This document shows, piece after piece, positions 1 through 8,885 of a stretch of 64,000 bases of DNA. The notes beneath the pieces are model-generated. The model did no database searches. It worked only from the letters and a program-made list of their open reading frames with translations, and was not told where the DNA came from. The position numbers were made by a program, and so were the translations under genes. Numbering within the stretch: the first letter of the stretch is position 1; each line of letters starts with the position of its first letter. The DNA comes from Deltaproteobacteria bacterium. GTDB taxonomy: Bacteria > Desulfobacterota > Desulfobulbia > Desulfobulbales > Desulfurivibrionaceae. Location of the stretch: the NCBI GenBank assembly GCA_021802645.1, contig JAJZRO010000003.1, positions 62,001 through 126,000 of the forward strand, read 5' to 3'.

Positions 1-774
1 AGCATCCGTTCGTTGTTGGTGCTGGCCTACTACCAGAAGGGCGACAAGGCCAAGGCCCGGAAGATGCTGGCCGAGGTGCGGCCGGGGCAACCGGGCTATG
101 AAGAGTCCGTATTGCTGCTGGCGCGGCTGCTTCATGACGAAAAGGACTGGGCCGGCTCGGAAAAGGTGTTGCGGCAGGCGATTGCCGAGGCGACAGGCGA
201 GCAGAAGGTTGTTTTTTATGTGGCGCTGGCCACCTTGTATCGGGAGCGCAACGAACTGCCGAAAGCCTATGCGATCTTCGACGAGGCGCAAAAGGAGCTG
301 CCGCAGGATGCGAAGATCCGCTTCGAGTATGGTCTCTTCCTCGAACGTACCGGCGATTCGAAGGCGGCCATGGCCAAGATGCACGAGGTGTTGGCCCTTG
401 ACCCCCATAATCCCTATGCCCTGAACTATGTGGGGTACAGTTGGGCCGACCGTGGCGAGCGGCTGGACGAGGCCCAGGCCTATATCGAAGAGGCGGTGAG
501 CCTGCGGCCGGAGGATGGTTTCATCCGGGACAGCCTCGGCTGGGTCTACTACCAGCGCGGCGACTATGAACGGGCGGTGCAGGAGTTGGAGAAGGCGGTG
601 GCACTGGCCAACGACGAGGATGCCACCATTTACGAGCATCTGGGCGATGCCTATGCCAAGCTTCGGCGCTATGGCGAGGCTGGCAGCGCCTATGAACGGG
701 CCGAACAACTCTACGACGACCAGGCGAAAAAGGAAGTGGTTCGCCGCAAGCGCGGGGCCTTGCCGGCGCAATGA
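1..774 (+). CDS. TPR-repeat protein, C-terminal part
   Basis: The reading frame is already open at base 1, so the true start lies outside the window; about 257 residues are visible. The protein is a chain of tetratricopeptide repeats, the clearest lying around the WADRGERLDEA and YYQRGDYERAV motifs, each a helix-turn-helix unit with the usual small, aromatic and alanine positions. Such proteins act as protein-protein scaffolds, often periplasmic in this group, but no signal sequence can be judged because the N-terminus is missing. The stop overlaps the start of the next gene (ATGA at 771-774), so the two are translationally coupled and likely share an envelope role. Specific partner unknown. 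Confidence 0.85.
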   Translation, partial: SIRSLLVLAYYQKGDKAKARKMLAEVRPGQPGYEESVLLLARLLHDEKDWAGSEKVLRQAIAEATGEQKVVFYVALATLYRERNELPKAYAIFDEAQKELPQDAKIRFEYGLFLERTGDSKAAMAKMHEVLALDPHNPYALNYVGYSWADRGERLDEAQAYIEEAVSLRPEDGFIRDSLGWVYYQRGDYERAVQELEKAVALANDEDATIYEHLGDAYAKLRRYGEAGSAYERAEQLYDDQAKKEVVRRKRGALPAQ

Positions 775-1601
775 GTTGTTTTTTCCGGCGATTGTCCTCT
801 CTCCTGCTGCTGGGCGTGGTTTGGTTTATGCTGGCCGGCTGTGCGGCGACGCGTCCGGCGATGTTGCCTCTCGCTGCCGACGAAGAGCGGCAGGTGCGGC
901 AACAGGTCTCCTCCCTCCTCATGCCGGCCGACGCCTGCGGCCGCTGCCTGGACGTGGAGGCGCGGATCGTGGTGCAATCCCTCTGGCAGTCGGGTACGTT
1001 GCAGGGCTATCTGCTGGCCCGGGAACCGGGGGCGTTCAAGTTCGTCGGTCTCTCTCCCCTCGGCCAGCCGCTCCTGATGCTGACTACCGACGGCGTCTCT
1101 TTTCGTTTCATCTCGGTGGCCGAGGCCGCTGCCTATGAAGGCCGCACCACCGCCGCCACCTTTCGCAAGTATGCGCCCCCCGGCCTCGATCCGCAGACTT
1201 CCTTTTTCTGGCTGATTGGCCGGCTGCCCCGTGATAGCCGGATCATTGGGATCAGTCGCGACGAGGACGGCGGAGGCTATTGGCTGGAGTTGGCCAACGG
1301 CGCGGCGGGGCATCATCGCGTGCTCTTCGACCCGGTTCAGGGCGTCATCAGTCGCGCCGTCCTGCTGGGAGAGGATGAGGAACCTCTTCTCGACGTGCGC
1401 TACGGCGCCTATCAACAGGTGGGCGCCCTCGGTGGCGCGGCCGGCTGCCGGATGCCCGGCACGGTTTCGGTGAGTGGCAGAGGGCATAATGGCGCGGCCT
1501 TGACCGTGCAATTCAGCAACTGGCTGTTGGGCACGACCTGCCGCGACAGGGATTTTGTCGTGACGGTGCCGCCCGGCTTTCAGACGGTGAGGGTGGAGTG
1601 A
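771..1601 (+). CDS. Predicted outer-membrane lipoprotein, LolB/DUF4292-like
   Basis: 276 residues. The N-terminus has a hydrophobic signal segment (about residues 8-20) ending in the lipobox LAGC, with Cys24 as the expected lipidated residue, so this is a lipoprotein secreted through Sec. The mature part, around the YLLAREPGAFKFVGLSPLG stretch, resembles LolB/LppX-type beta folds that bind acyl chains; that assignment is from overall look, not a search. It starts inside the stop of the TPR gene and its own stop overlaps the GTG of the next gene, so it sits in a tightly coupled operon. A role in lipoprotein or lipid handling at the outer membrane is inferred only. Confidence 0.7.
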   Translation: MSCFFRRLSSLLLLGVVWFMLAGCAATRPAMLPLAADEERQVRQQVSSLLMPADACGRCLDVEARIVVQSLWQSGTLQGYLLAREPGAFKFVGLSPLGQPLLMLTTDGVSFRFISVAEAAAYEGRTTAATFRKYAPPGLDPQTSFFWLIGRLPRDSRIIGISRDEDGGGYWLELANGAAGHHRVLFDPVQGVISRAVLLGEDEEPLLDVRYGAYQQVGALGGAAGCRMPGTVSVSGRGHNGAALTVQFSNWLLGTTCRDRDFVVTVPPGFQTVRVE

Positions 1602-4096
1602 ATCTCGATACGGTACTGGCGCAGGTCGCCAAGCCGAGCCGTTACTGTGGCAATGAGTTCAATGCGATAAAGAAGGAGTGGGAGACGGCGGCGCTGCGCA
1701 TGGTGCTCGCCTTCCCGGACCTCTATGAGATCGGCATGTCCCATCAGGGCTTGCAGATTCTCTACCATCTGGTGAACCGCCGGCCGGAGTGGCTGGCGGA
1801 ACGGGTCTATGCGCCGGACCGCGACCTCGAAAGGCTGTTGCGCCAAGAGGGGTTGCCGCTCTTTTCGCTCGAATCGCGGCGGCCGCTGGCCGACTTCGAT
1901 ATCCTCGGCATTACCCTGCCGTATGAGCTTTGCTACACCAACATCCTCACCATTCTCGAGCTGGCCGGTTTGCCCTTCCGGGCGGTGGAGCGCGACGAGC
2001 GGTTCCCGCTGGTGATCGGCGGCGGCCCCTGCGCCTTCCACCCGGAACCGGTGGCGGATTTTTTCGACGCCATTCTGCTCGGCGACGGCGAGGAGGCGAT
2101 TGGCGAGATCGCCGACTGCGTGGCCACGGCCAAGTCCGAAGGCATCGGCCGGGAGGAACTGCTCGTTCGCCTCGCGACGATTCCCGGCCTCTATGTGCCC
2201 CGTTTCTTCGAACCCCATTACGACGCCAGCGGCGCCTTTGCCGGGGTCAGTCCTCTGCGGCCCGAGCAGCCCACGGTGCGGCGCCGCATCCTGCCGCGTC
2301 TCGATCTGGTGCCGCCATCGGCCGCGCCGCTGGTGCCCACCACCCGCATCGTCCACGACCGCTTGGGGGTAGAGATCGCGCGGGGCTGCACCCGTGGCTG
2401 CCGTTTCTGCCAAGCCGGCATCATCTACCGGCCGGTGCGTGAGCGCTCGCCGGAGCAGGTGCTGGAACTGGCGCAGCAGGGGATCGACGCCACCGGGTTC
2501 GAGGAGATGGCCTTGCTGTCGCTCAGCACCGGCGACTACGCTTGCCTGGGCGACCTGCTGGTCCGCCTGATGGACAGACTCACCCCGGCGCGGGTCTCGG
2601 TCTCCATGCCCTCCATGCGGGTGGGCACCCTCACCCCGCAGATCATGGAGCAGATCCGCCGGGTGCGCAAGACCGGCTTCACCCTGGCCCCGGAGGCTGG
2701 CACCGACCGCCTGCGGCAGGTAATCAACAAGGGCATCACCGAGGAGGACCTGCTGGCCACCACCACCGCGGCCTTCCGGCTGGGCTGGAAATTGATCAAG
2801 CTTTATTTCATGTGCGGCCTGCCCACCGAGACCGAGGAAGACATCGCCGCCATTCCCGAACTGGCCTGGAAAGTGCTGCGCACCAGCCCGGGCGGCGGCC
2901 GGCAGGTGACGGTGAGCGCCGCGGTCTTTGTGCCCAAGCCCCACACCCCTTTCGAGCGCGAACCGCAGCTCGGGATCGAGGAGGGGCTGCGGCGGCTGCA
3001 TCTCATGCGCGACCGTCTCAGGGGGCGTTCCTTTTCGTTCAAATGGCATGACCCACGTCAGAGTTACCTTGAAGGCGTGCTGTGCCGCGGCGACCGGCGC
3101 CTGTCCGCCGTGATCGAGGCCGCCTGGCAGGCTGGCGCGCGGCTCGATGCCTGGTCCGATTTCCTCGATCTCGAACTTTGGCGCCGGGCCGCAGCCCAGG
3201 CCGGCCTCGACCTGGATCAGTACCTCTGCCGGCGCTCGCCGGAGGCGCCCCTGCCGTGGGACCATCTCGATGCCGGGGTCGATCCACAATTTTTTGCCGC
3301 GGAGCTGGCCAAGGCACAGCAGGGGGAATATACCCCCGACTGCCGAGTCCATGGCTGCCAGGGCTGCGGTCTGTGCGATTTCAAGACCATCAGGCCGGTA
3401 GTCCATCGCCCATCGACCGAGGCCGGAGCGCCGGCCATCACGCCGGCTGGGGCGGAGAAAGAGCAGTCGGCCAAGTTTGTCTACCGTCTCGACTATGCCC
3501 GCCAGGACGAGGCGCGGCTGTTGAGTCATCTGGAGCTGATCCAGGTGATGTTCCGGGCCTTCCGACGCGCCCATCTGCCGCTCCGCTACTCCCAGGGCTT
3601 CAACCCCACGCCCAAGGTCTCCTTTGGCCCGGCCTTGCCGTTGGGTACCGCCAGCCGGGCGGAATATCTCTATATCGAGGTGACCGAGCCGCTGGAGAAG
3701 CTGGCGGCTTGGCAGGCGCGGCTCAACCAGGAGCTGCCGGAGGGGATCAGGGTGGAGGCAATGGCCGGCGCTACCGGCGACCAGCCGCAGCGGCTGCTCC
3801 AGGGCTACGAAGTGACTTTACTGACGGTGCCGGCGGCTACTTCGTTTGCACGGTTGCTTGAGAGCGAACAATTTGTTATCACTGTGGTGCGCAAGGGCAA
3901 GGAACGCGCCATCGATGCGCGGCCGCAGGTGCATGGTTTGGCGGTGCGGCCCGACGGGGTGGTGGAAATGGCCTTGTGGAGCGAAACCGGCCGGGCCGCG
4001 GTCAAGCCCATGGAACTGCTGCGCGAGGTACTGCGCCTGTCGCCGCAGGAGGTCTATGGCGCCCGGATCGTCAAGGTCTGGAGCCGGGAGGAATGA
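1598..4096 (+). CDS. Radical SAM protein fused to DUF2344 domain (TIGR03960/TIGR03936 type)
   Basis: 832 residues with a GTG start that overlaps the preceding TGA. The N-terminal region is B12-binding-like, followed by a radical SAM core whose cluster-binding motif CTRGCRFC gives Cys264, Cys268 and Cys271. After the core there is a small cysteine group (HGCQGCGLCDF, near residues 585-595), then a C-terminal DUF2344 domain beginning near KFVYRLDYARQDEARLLSHLE. In some bacteria these two parts are separate neighbouring genes; here they are one polypeptide. The family is conserved beside RNase G and rplU-rpmA-obg, as here, suggesting a link to ribosome or tRNA maturation, but no reaction is established to my knowledge. 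Confidence 0.9.
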   Translation: MNLDTVLAQVAKPSRYCGNEFNAIKKEWETAALRMVLAFPDLYEIGMSHQGLQILYHLVNRRPEWLAERVYAPDRDLERLLRQEGLPLFSLESRRPLADFDILGITLPYELCYTNILTILELAGLPFRAVERDERFPLVIGGGPCAFHPEPVADFFDAILLGDGEEAIGEIADCVATAKSEGIGREELLVRLATIPGLYVPRFFEPHYDASGAFAGVSPLRPEQPTVRRRILPRLDLVPPSAAPLVPTTRIVHDRLGVEIARGCTRGCRFCQAGIIYRPVRERSPEQVLELAQQGIDATGFEEMALLSLSTGDYACLGDLLVRLMDRLTPARVSVSMPSMRVGTLTPQIMEQIRRVRKTGFTLAPEAGTDRLRQVINKGITEEDLLATTTAAFRLGWKLIKLYFMCGLPTETEEDIAAIPELAWKVLRTSPGGGRQVTVSAAVFVPKPHTPFEREPQLGIEEGLRRLHLMRDRLRGRSFSFKWHDPRQSYLEGVLCRGDRRLSAVIEAAWQAGARLDAWSDFLDLELWRRAAAQAGLDLDQYLCRRSPEAPLPWDHLDAGVDPQFFAAELAKAQQGEYTPDCRVHGCQGCGLCDFKTIRPVVHRPSTEAGAPAITPAGAEKEQSAKFVYRLDYARQDEARLLSHLELIQVMFRAFRRAHLPLRYSQGFNPTPKVSFGPALPLGTASRAEYLYIEVTEPLEKLAAWQARLNQELPEGIRVEAMAGATGDQPQRLLQGYEVTLLTVPAATSFARLLESEQFVITVVRKGKERAIDARPQVHGLAVRPDGVVEMALWSETGRAAVKPMELLREVLRLSPQEVYGARIVKVWSREE

Positions 4097-4159
4097 GCGG
4101 GCGGTTGCAAGGTAGTTTTTGCTGACGCCCGTGCGCGGTCCGCGGAGGGGCCGCCATTT

Positions 4160-4256
4160 CCGGCATGGAGGCAGTGTGCCGGAGAGGTGAGGCATTGCCG
4201 GATTCCTTGCGGCAAGGCCGTCGGATGCCAAAACCAGGGATGGTTTGGCACCATCC
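4160..4256 (+). promoter_or_regulatory. Hairpin-rich leader of the RNase G gene
   Basis: The 176 bases between the radical SAM stop and the rng start hold three inverted repeats. CCGGCA (4160-4165) pairs with TGCCGG (4177-4182). CCTTGC pairs with GCAAGG across one base near 4204-4216. A longer stem spans 4223-4256, where TGCCAAAACCA is answered by TGGTTTGGCA around a GGGA loop and the outer GGATG by CATCC. None is followed by a T tract, so they are not ordinary terminators. They sit directly upstream of the ribosome binding site. RNase E in E. coli controls itself through 5'-leader structure; a similar role here is inference. Confidence 0.45.
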
Positions 4257-4273
4257 TATGAGTGGGGGGAACC

Positions 4274-5809
4274 ATGTCAACCGACTTGCTGATCAATGCC
4301 ACGCCCTACGAGATCCGTATCGCCCTGGTCGAGCATGGCAATCTGGTGGAGTTCTATCTCGAACAACCGACGGAAAAAGGGTTGATCGGCAATATCTACC
4401 GGGGCAAGGTGGTTCGGGTCCTGCCGGGCATGCAGGCCGCCTTTGTCGATATCGGCCTCGAGCGCACCGGTTTTCTCTACGTCGATGACATCTACATCAA
4501 CAATGCCGAGTTCGAAAAGCGGATGGCCAAGTGTGATCGCCACGAGGACGGCGACACCAACGGCTGCTGCGGCGAGCCGCCCGAATCCCTCTGCCGTCGC
4601 ACGCCGGGATTGAACATCGAGGACCTGCTCCGCGAGGGGCAGGATCTGCTGGTGCAGGTCTGCAAGGAGCCCATCGGCACCAAGGGCGCCCGGCTCACCT
4701 GCCATATCACCCTGCCGTGCCGGAATCTGGTCTTCATGCCGATGACCGACCACATCGGCATCTCCCGCAAGATCGAAAACGAGGAGGTGCGCCAGCAGCT
4801 CCGCAAGGATATCGAAAACCTGCGGCCGGCGGGCACCGGCTTCATCGTCCGCACCGTGGCGGAAAACGCCAGCAACGAAGACCTGGAGGCGGATATGGAG
4901 TTTCTCCTCCATACCTGGAGCGAGGTGCAGGACCTGGCCGCCAAGGCGCCGCTGCCCAGCCTGGTTTACGAGGACCTCGACATCACCCTGCGGGTCGTGC
5001 GCGATGTCTTCTCGCCCGAGGTGGATCGGGTGGTGGTGGATGACCAGAAGACCTTCGAGCGGGTGGTGCGCTTCGTCGATACCTTTGCCCCGCGCCTCAA
5101 GGGGCGGGTGGTGCTCGCCCCGACCGATGGCCCCATCTTTGACGCCTACGGCGTCGAGATGGAGGTGAACCGGGCGCTCGACAAGAAGATCTGGCTGCGC
5201 TGCGGCGGCTACATCATCATCGACACCACCGAGGCGCTCACCGTCATCGACGTGAACACCGGCCGCTACGTGGGCAAGAGCGGTCTCGAAGAGACCATCT
5301 TCAAGACCAACATGGAGGCGGTCAAGGAGATCGCCTACCAACTGCGGCTCCGCAATATCGGCGGCATCATCATCATCGACTTCATCGACATGGAGGAGGA
5401 GACCCACCGCGAGGAGGTGTTCAATGCCCTGCGGGAGGCGGTGCGCAAGGACAAGAGTCGGGTCAACATCCTCAAGGTCTCGGAGTTCGGCCTGGTGCAG
5501 ATGACCAGGAAGCGCAACCGCGAGGACCTGCGCCACATGATGTGCGAACCCTGCCTCTACTGCCATGGCGAGGGGATGCTCAAGTCGGCCCGCACCATCT
5601 GCTACGAGATCTTCCGGCGGATCGAGCGGGAGGCGAAGAAGGCCGTGGTTTCGAACGTCACCCTCCAGGTGCATCCCAAGGTGGCGGCGCTGATGCTCAA
5701 AGAGGAGGCCGCCACCATCGATTATCTCCAGCATCGCACCGGCCGGCAGTTGACCATCCTGCCGGTGAAGGAGCTGCACATCGAGAAGTACGACATCGTC
5801 TGGGGCTAG
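4274..5809 (+). CDS. rng: Ribonuclease G/E family endoribonuclease
   Basis: 511 residues. The ATG at 4274 is chosen because GGGGGG lies just before it; an in-frame GTG at 4262 is less likely. An S1 RNA-binding domain lies near residues 35-125 (GNIYRGKVVRVLPGMQAAF) and carries a polar, cysteine-containing insertion around KCDRHEDGDTNGCCGEP. The catalytic DNase I-like part has the two metal-binding aspartates Asp326 (VIDVNTGR) and Asp369 (IIIIDFIDM), spaced 43 residues apart as in RNase E. A zinc-link CEPC motif follows at about residues 424-427. There is no long C-terminal degradosome scaffold, so RNase G is the better name. Acts in rRNA maturation and mRNA decay. Confidence 0.95.
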   Translation: MSTDLLINATPYEIRIALVEHGNLVEFYLEQPTEKGLIGNIYRGKVVRVLPGMQAAFVDIGLERTGFLYVDDIYINNAEFEKRMAKCDRHEDGDTNGCCGEPPESLCRRTPGLNIEDLLREGQDLLVQVCKEPIGTKGARLTCHITLPCRNLVFMPMTDHIGISRKIENEEVRQQLRKDIENLRPAGTGFIVRTVAENASNEDLEADMEFLLHTWSEVQDLAAKAPLPSLVYEDLDITLRVVRDVFSPEVDRVVVDDQKTFERVVRFVDTFAPRLKGRVVLAPTDGPIFDAYGVEMEVNRALDKKIWLRCGGYIIIDTTEALTVIDVNTGRYVGKSGLEETIFKTNMEAVKEIAYQLRLRNIGGIIIIDFIDMEEETHREEVFNALREAVRKDKSRVNILKVSEFGLVQMTRKRNREDLRHMMCEPCLYCHGEGMLKSARTICYEIFRRIEREAKKAVVSNVTLQVHPKVAALMLKEEAATIDYLQHRTGRQLTILPVKELHIEKYDIVWG

Positions 5810-5837
5810 CCGCGGTTGCCAAAGCGGTTTGGTGACG

Positions 5838-5870
5838 GGGCGGCGGCGTTTCCATGACGAGGCGCCGCCC
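5838..5870 (+). terminator. GC-rich hairpin after rng, weak terminator candidate
   Basis: An 8-bp perfect stem, GGGCGGCG (5838-5845) with CGCCGCCC (5863-5870), lies 29 bases after the rng stop and 12 bases before a sigma-70-like promoter. No T run follows, so intrinsic termination would be inefficient; it may instead protect the rng 3' end. Confidence 0.35.
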
Positions 5871-5881
5871 GACAATAGCCC

Positions 5882-5909
5882 TTGACAAATACGGCCGTTG
5901 TGGTATCTA
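5882..5909 (+). promoter_or_regulatory. Sigma-70-like promoter for rplU-rpmA-obg
   Basis: A perfect -35 box TTGACA (5882-5887) is followed after 16 bases by TATCTA (5904-5909), about 125 bases before the rplU start. This gives the ribosomal protein genes their own promoter inside the larger gene run and leaves a leader of roughly 115 bases. Confidence 0.65.
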
Positions 5910-6034
5910 TGACGGTTTCTCGGGGCAGGCATTGCCTGCGTCTGTTCGCAGATTTTTTAGCGTGATTTCGGTAGGATGTTAAGGCCGTGGCCAGCGGTGG
6001 CAACGGCAGGAATGATACGGTATCGGAGGAAGAT

Positions 6035-6346
6035 ATGTACGCAATTATCCGCACCGGCGGGAAGCAGTATCAGGTGGCTCCGGGCGCGCGCGTGCGCGTG
6101 GAGAAGCTGGCCGGCGAGATCGGCGAGACCGTGGAGCTGACCGAGGTGCTGCTCGTCGCCGACGGCGACAAGGTGACGGTAGGCCAGCCGGTGGTGGCTG
6201 GCGCCAAGGTAACGGCTCGTATCGTCGAACAGGACAAGGACAAGAAGGTTCTGGTCTTCAAGAAGAAGCGTCGCAAGGGATATCAGCGCATGCAGGGGCA
6301 CCGTCAGGCCTTTACCGGCCTTGAGGTGCAGCAGATTTCCGCCTAA
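6035..6346 (+). CDS. rplU: 50S ribosomal protein L21
   Basis: 103 residues starting MYAIIRTGGKQYQ, the characteristic L21 N-terminus; an upstream in-frame GTG at 5987 would add 16 residues with no family support, and CGGAGGA sits correctly before 6035. The C-terminal basic stretch KKKRRKGYQRMQGHRQ is typical of L21 and contacts 23S rRNA. It is followed 30 bases later by rpmA, as in most bacteria. Length matches the family. Confidence 0.97.
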   Translation: MYAIIRTGGKQYQVAPGARVRVEKLAGEIGETVELTEVLLVADGDKVTVGQPVVAGAKVTARIVEQDKDKKVLVFKKKRRKGYQRMQGHRQAFTGLEVQQISA

Positions 6347-6376
6347 TTTCGACTTTTAACCACATGAGGTGTTGCT

Positions 6377-6643
6377 GTGGCTCATAAAAAAGCAGGTGGC
6401 AGTTCCAGAAACGGTCGTGACAGTAACGGGCAGCGCCGCGGCGTGAAGCGCTTCGGCGGCCAGGAAGTGCGGGCCGGCAGCATTCTGGTGCGTCAGGTCG
6501 GCACCAAGATCCACCCCGGCAAGAACGTCGGCCTGGGCCGTGATTACACCCTCTTCGCCAAGATCGACGGCGTGGTGGCCTTTGAGGAGTTTGGTCAGGA
6601 CCGCAAGCGCGTCAGCGTCTATCCGGTGGCCGACGCCGAATAA
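6377..6643 (+). CDS. rpmA: 50S ribosomal protein L27
   Basis: 88 residues with a GTG start. The N-terminal motif [16 protein letters not shown] is the L27 signature; this flexible tail reaches toward the peptidyl transferase centre. There is no Firmicutes-type cleavable N-terminal extension. It lies between rplU and obg, the widely conserved order, and is presumably transcribed from the promoter ahead of rplU. Confidence 0.97.
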   Translation: MAHKKAGGSSRNGRDSNGQRRGVKRFGGQEVRAGSILVRQVGTKIHPGKNVGLGRDYTLFAKIDGVVAFEEFGQDRKRVSVYPVADAE

Positions 6644-6705
6644 TTTTTTTCCCCGGCTTCATCGGCGCCCCCGTGCAAGCGGGGGCGAGCCCCAAGGCGA
6701 CCGCG

Positions 6706-7710
6706 ATGGCGTTTATCGATGAGGCAAAGTTTTTCGTCAAGGCCGGCGACGGCGGCAACGGCTGCGTCAGTTTCCGGCGCGAGAAGTTCGTCCCCAAGGG
6801 CGGACCGGACGGCGGTGATGGCGGCAACGGTGGTTCCGTCATCATCGAGGCCTCGGGTCGCCTCTCTTCCCTCCTCGACTTCAAGTACCGCTCCCATTTT
6901 TTAGCCGACAACGGCGGCCAGGGCCAGGGCAAGCGTATGCACGGCAAGAGCGGCAACGATTGCATCCTGCCGGTGCCGCCTGGTTCGCTGATCAAGGACG
7001 TGGAGACCGGCGAGGTGCTGGCTGAACTGCTGGCCGATGGCGACCGCTTTGTCGCGGCCCATGGCGGCCAGGGCGGCCGCGGCAACATCCATTTCGCCAC
7101 CTCGCAGAACCGGGCGCCGCGCATCGCCACCAAGGGAAAGCCCGGCGAGGAGCGCTGGTACCGGATCGAGCTGAAGCTGCTTGCCGATGTCGGCCTCATC
7201 GGCCTGCCCAATGCCGGCAAGTCCACCCTGCTTACCAAGCTCTCCGCCGCCACCCCCAAGGTGGCCGACTATCCCTTTACCACGCTCTCGCCGCAACTCG
7301 GGGTGCTCCATTTTCCCCACCAGCCCTCCTGCGTGGTGGCGGATATCCCCGGCCTCATCGAGGGGGCGCACGAGGGGGCCGGGCTCGGTCATAAATTTCT
7401 TAAACATGTTGAAAGAACCAGGATTTTGTTGCACGTTATTGATGGCTCCGCCCCGGACGACGAGCCGTGGCAGCAGTACCAGACCCTGGAACACGAGCTG
7501 GCCCAGTACAACGAGGCGCTGCTCGGCCGTCACCGCCTGGTCTTGCTGAACAAGATCGATCAGCTTGCCGACCGCGCCCGTCTTGCCGAACTGGCTGACC
7601 GTTTCGCCAAGGCAGGGATTCGGACCCTGGCGATCTCGGCCCTCACCGGCGAGGGAATCGACGCGCTCAAGGAAACCATTGCCCAGTTGCTGGACGAGAA
7701 TCCTGCATGA
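6706..7710 (+). CDS. obg: GTPase Obg/CgtA
   Basis: 334 residues. The start at 6706 gives MAFIDEAKFFVKAGDGGNG, the usual Obg opening; an upstream GTG at 6673 is in frame but adds residues foreign to the family. Residues 1-158 form the glycine-rich Obg fold (GGDGGNGGSV). The G domain follows with G1 GLPNAGKST, switch I region DYPFTT, G3 DIPGLIEGAHEGAG, G4 NKID and G5 SALTGEG. The C-terminal OCT domain of Gram-positive Obg is absent. Obg acts in large-subunit assembly and in the stringent and cell-cycle response. Its stop overlaps the proB start (ATGA). Confidence 0.96.
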   Translation: MAFIDEAKFFVKAGDGGNGCVSFRREKFVPKGGPDGGDGGNGGSVIIEASGRLSSLLDFKYRSHFLADNGGQGQGKRMHGKSGNDCILPVPPGSLIKDVETGEVLAELLADGDRFVAAHGGQGGRGNIHFATSQNRAPRIATKGKPGEERWYRIELKLLADVGLIGLPNAGKSTLLTKLSAATPKVADYPFTTLSPQLGVLHFPHQPSCVVADIPGLIEGAHEGAGLGHKFLKHVERTRILLHVIDGSAPDDEPWQQYQTLEHELAQYNEALLGRHRLVLLNKIDQLADRARLAELADRFAKAGIRTLAISALTGEGIDALKETIAQLLDENPA

Positions 7711-8861
7711 CCTATCAGGTGGACAAAGAACAGGGCCGCGCACTGCGGCAGCGCTACCTTGGCAAGGCCAAACGGGTGGTGGTCAAGGTGGGCAGCGCCG
7801 TGCTCACCACCAGCGAGGGGCTCAACTATCCGGTGCTCGACGCCTTGGCTGGCCAGATTGCCGCCTTGCGTGAGCAAGGCCGCGAGGTGATCCTGGTCAG
7901 CTCCGGCGCGGTGGCCGCCGGCCGGCGCAAGCTCGGCCTCGGTACCGGCCCCATCAGTCTGCGCGAGAAGCAGGCCGCGGCCGCGGTCGGGCAATCGAGC
8001 CTCATGCGCGCCTACGAAAAGATCTTCGAGCAGCTCGGCCAGAAGGTGGCCCAGGTGCTGCTCACCCACGATGCCCTCTCCCACCGCGATCGCTACCTCA
8101 ATGTCCGCAACACCCTCTTGACCCTGCTGGAATGGGGGCTGGTGCCGATCATCAACGAGAACGACACGGTCTCGGTGGAGGAGCTGCGCTTTGGCGACAA
8201 CGATACCCTGGGCGCCATGGTGACCAACCTCATCGAGGCCGATTTGCTCGTCTGCCTTACCGACGTGGCCGGCCTCTTCACCGGCAACCCGAGCCTTGAT
8301 CCGGCTGCCCGGCAGATCTACGTGGTGACCAGGGTGGGCCGCGAGGTGGAGGAGATGGCCGGCCAGGTGGTGAGCGGGGTGGGCACCGGCGGCATGCGGA
8401 GCAAGGTCAATGCCGCCAGGATGGTGGCGGCCCGTGGCGGCTGCTCGGTGGTGGCGCCGGGCGGCGAGCCCGAGGTGCTCACTCGCCTCATGGCCGGCGA
8501 GCCGCTGGGCACCTTGTTCCTTGGCCAGGAGACCAAACTGGCGGGCCGCAAGCACTGGATCGCCTACACCTTGCGGCCCAAGGGCTATCTGGTGCTCGAT
8601 GCCGGGGCCTGCCGGGCCATTGTCAGCGGCGGCAAGAGCCTGTTGCCCTCCGGCGTGGTCGAGGTGCGCGGCAAGTTCGGCATCGGCGACCCGGTCCACT
8701 GTCTCGACGGTGACGGCCAGGCGGTGGCGGCCGGCCTCGTGAACTACGACGCCGAGGCGGTGCGGCAGATTCAAGGCTTGAAGACGAGCCAGATCGAAGA
8801 AACTTTGGGCTATAAGGACAGCGACGAGATCATTCACCGCGACAACCTGGTGCTGTTCTAG
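7707..8861 (+). CDS. proB: Glutamate 5-kinase with PUA domain
   Basis: 384 residues, start overlapping the obg stop. The amino acid kinase fold is marked by VVKVGSAVLTT, VILVSSGAVAAG, NENDTVSVEELRFGDND and GTGGMRSKVNAARM (ATP and glutamate binding). The last 100 or so residues are an RNA-binding-type PUA domain, found in the long ProB form. It phosphorylates glutamate, the first step of proline synthesis, with proA next in the operon. ProB is normally inhibited by proline. Confidence 0.96.
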   Translation: MTYQVDKEQGRALRQRYLGKAKRVVVKVGSAVLTTSEGLNYPVLDALAGQIAALREQGREVILVSSGAVAAGRRKLGLGTGPISLREKQAAAAVGQSSLMRAYEKIFEQLGQKVAQVLLTHDALSHRDRYLNVRNTLLTLLEWGLVPIINENDTVSVEELRFGDNDTLGAMVTNLIEADLLVCLTDVAGLFTGNPSLDPAARQIYVVTRVGREVEEMAGQVVSGVGTGGMRSKVNAARMVAARGGCSVVAPGGEPEVLTRLMAGEPLGTLFLGQETKLAGRKHWIAYTLRPKGYLVLDAGACRAIVSGGKSLLPSGVVEVRGKFGIGDPVHCLDGDGQAVAAGLVNYDAEAVRQIQGLKTSQIEETLGYKDSDEIIHRDNLVLF

Positions 8862-8885
8862 GCGAACGCGGCGGAGGGGGTGTTT

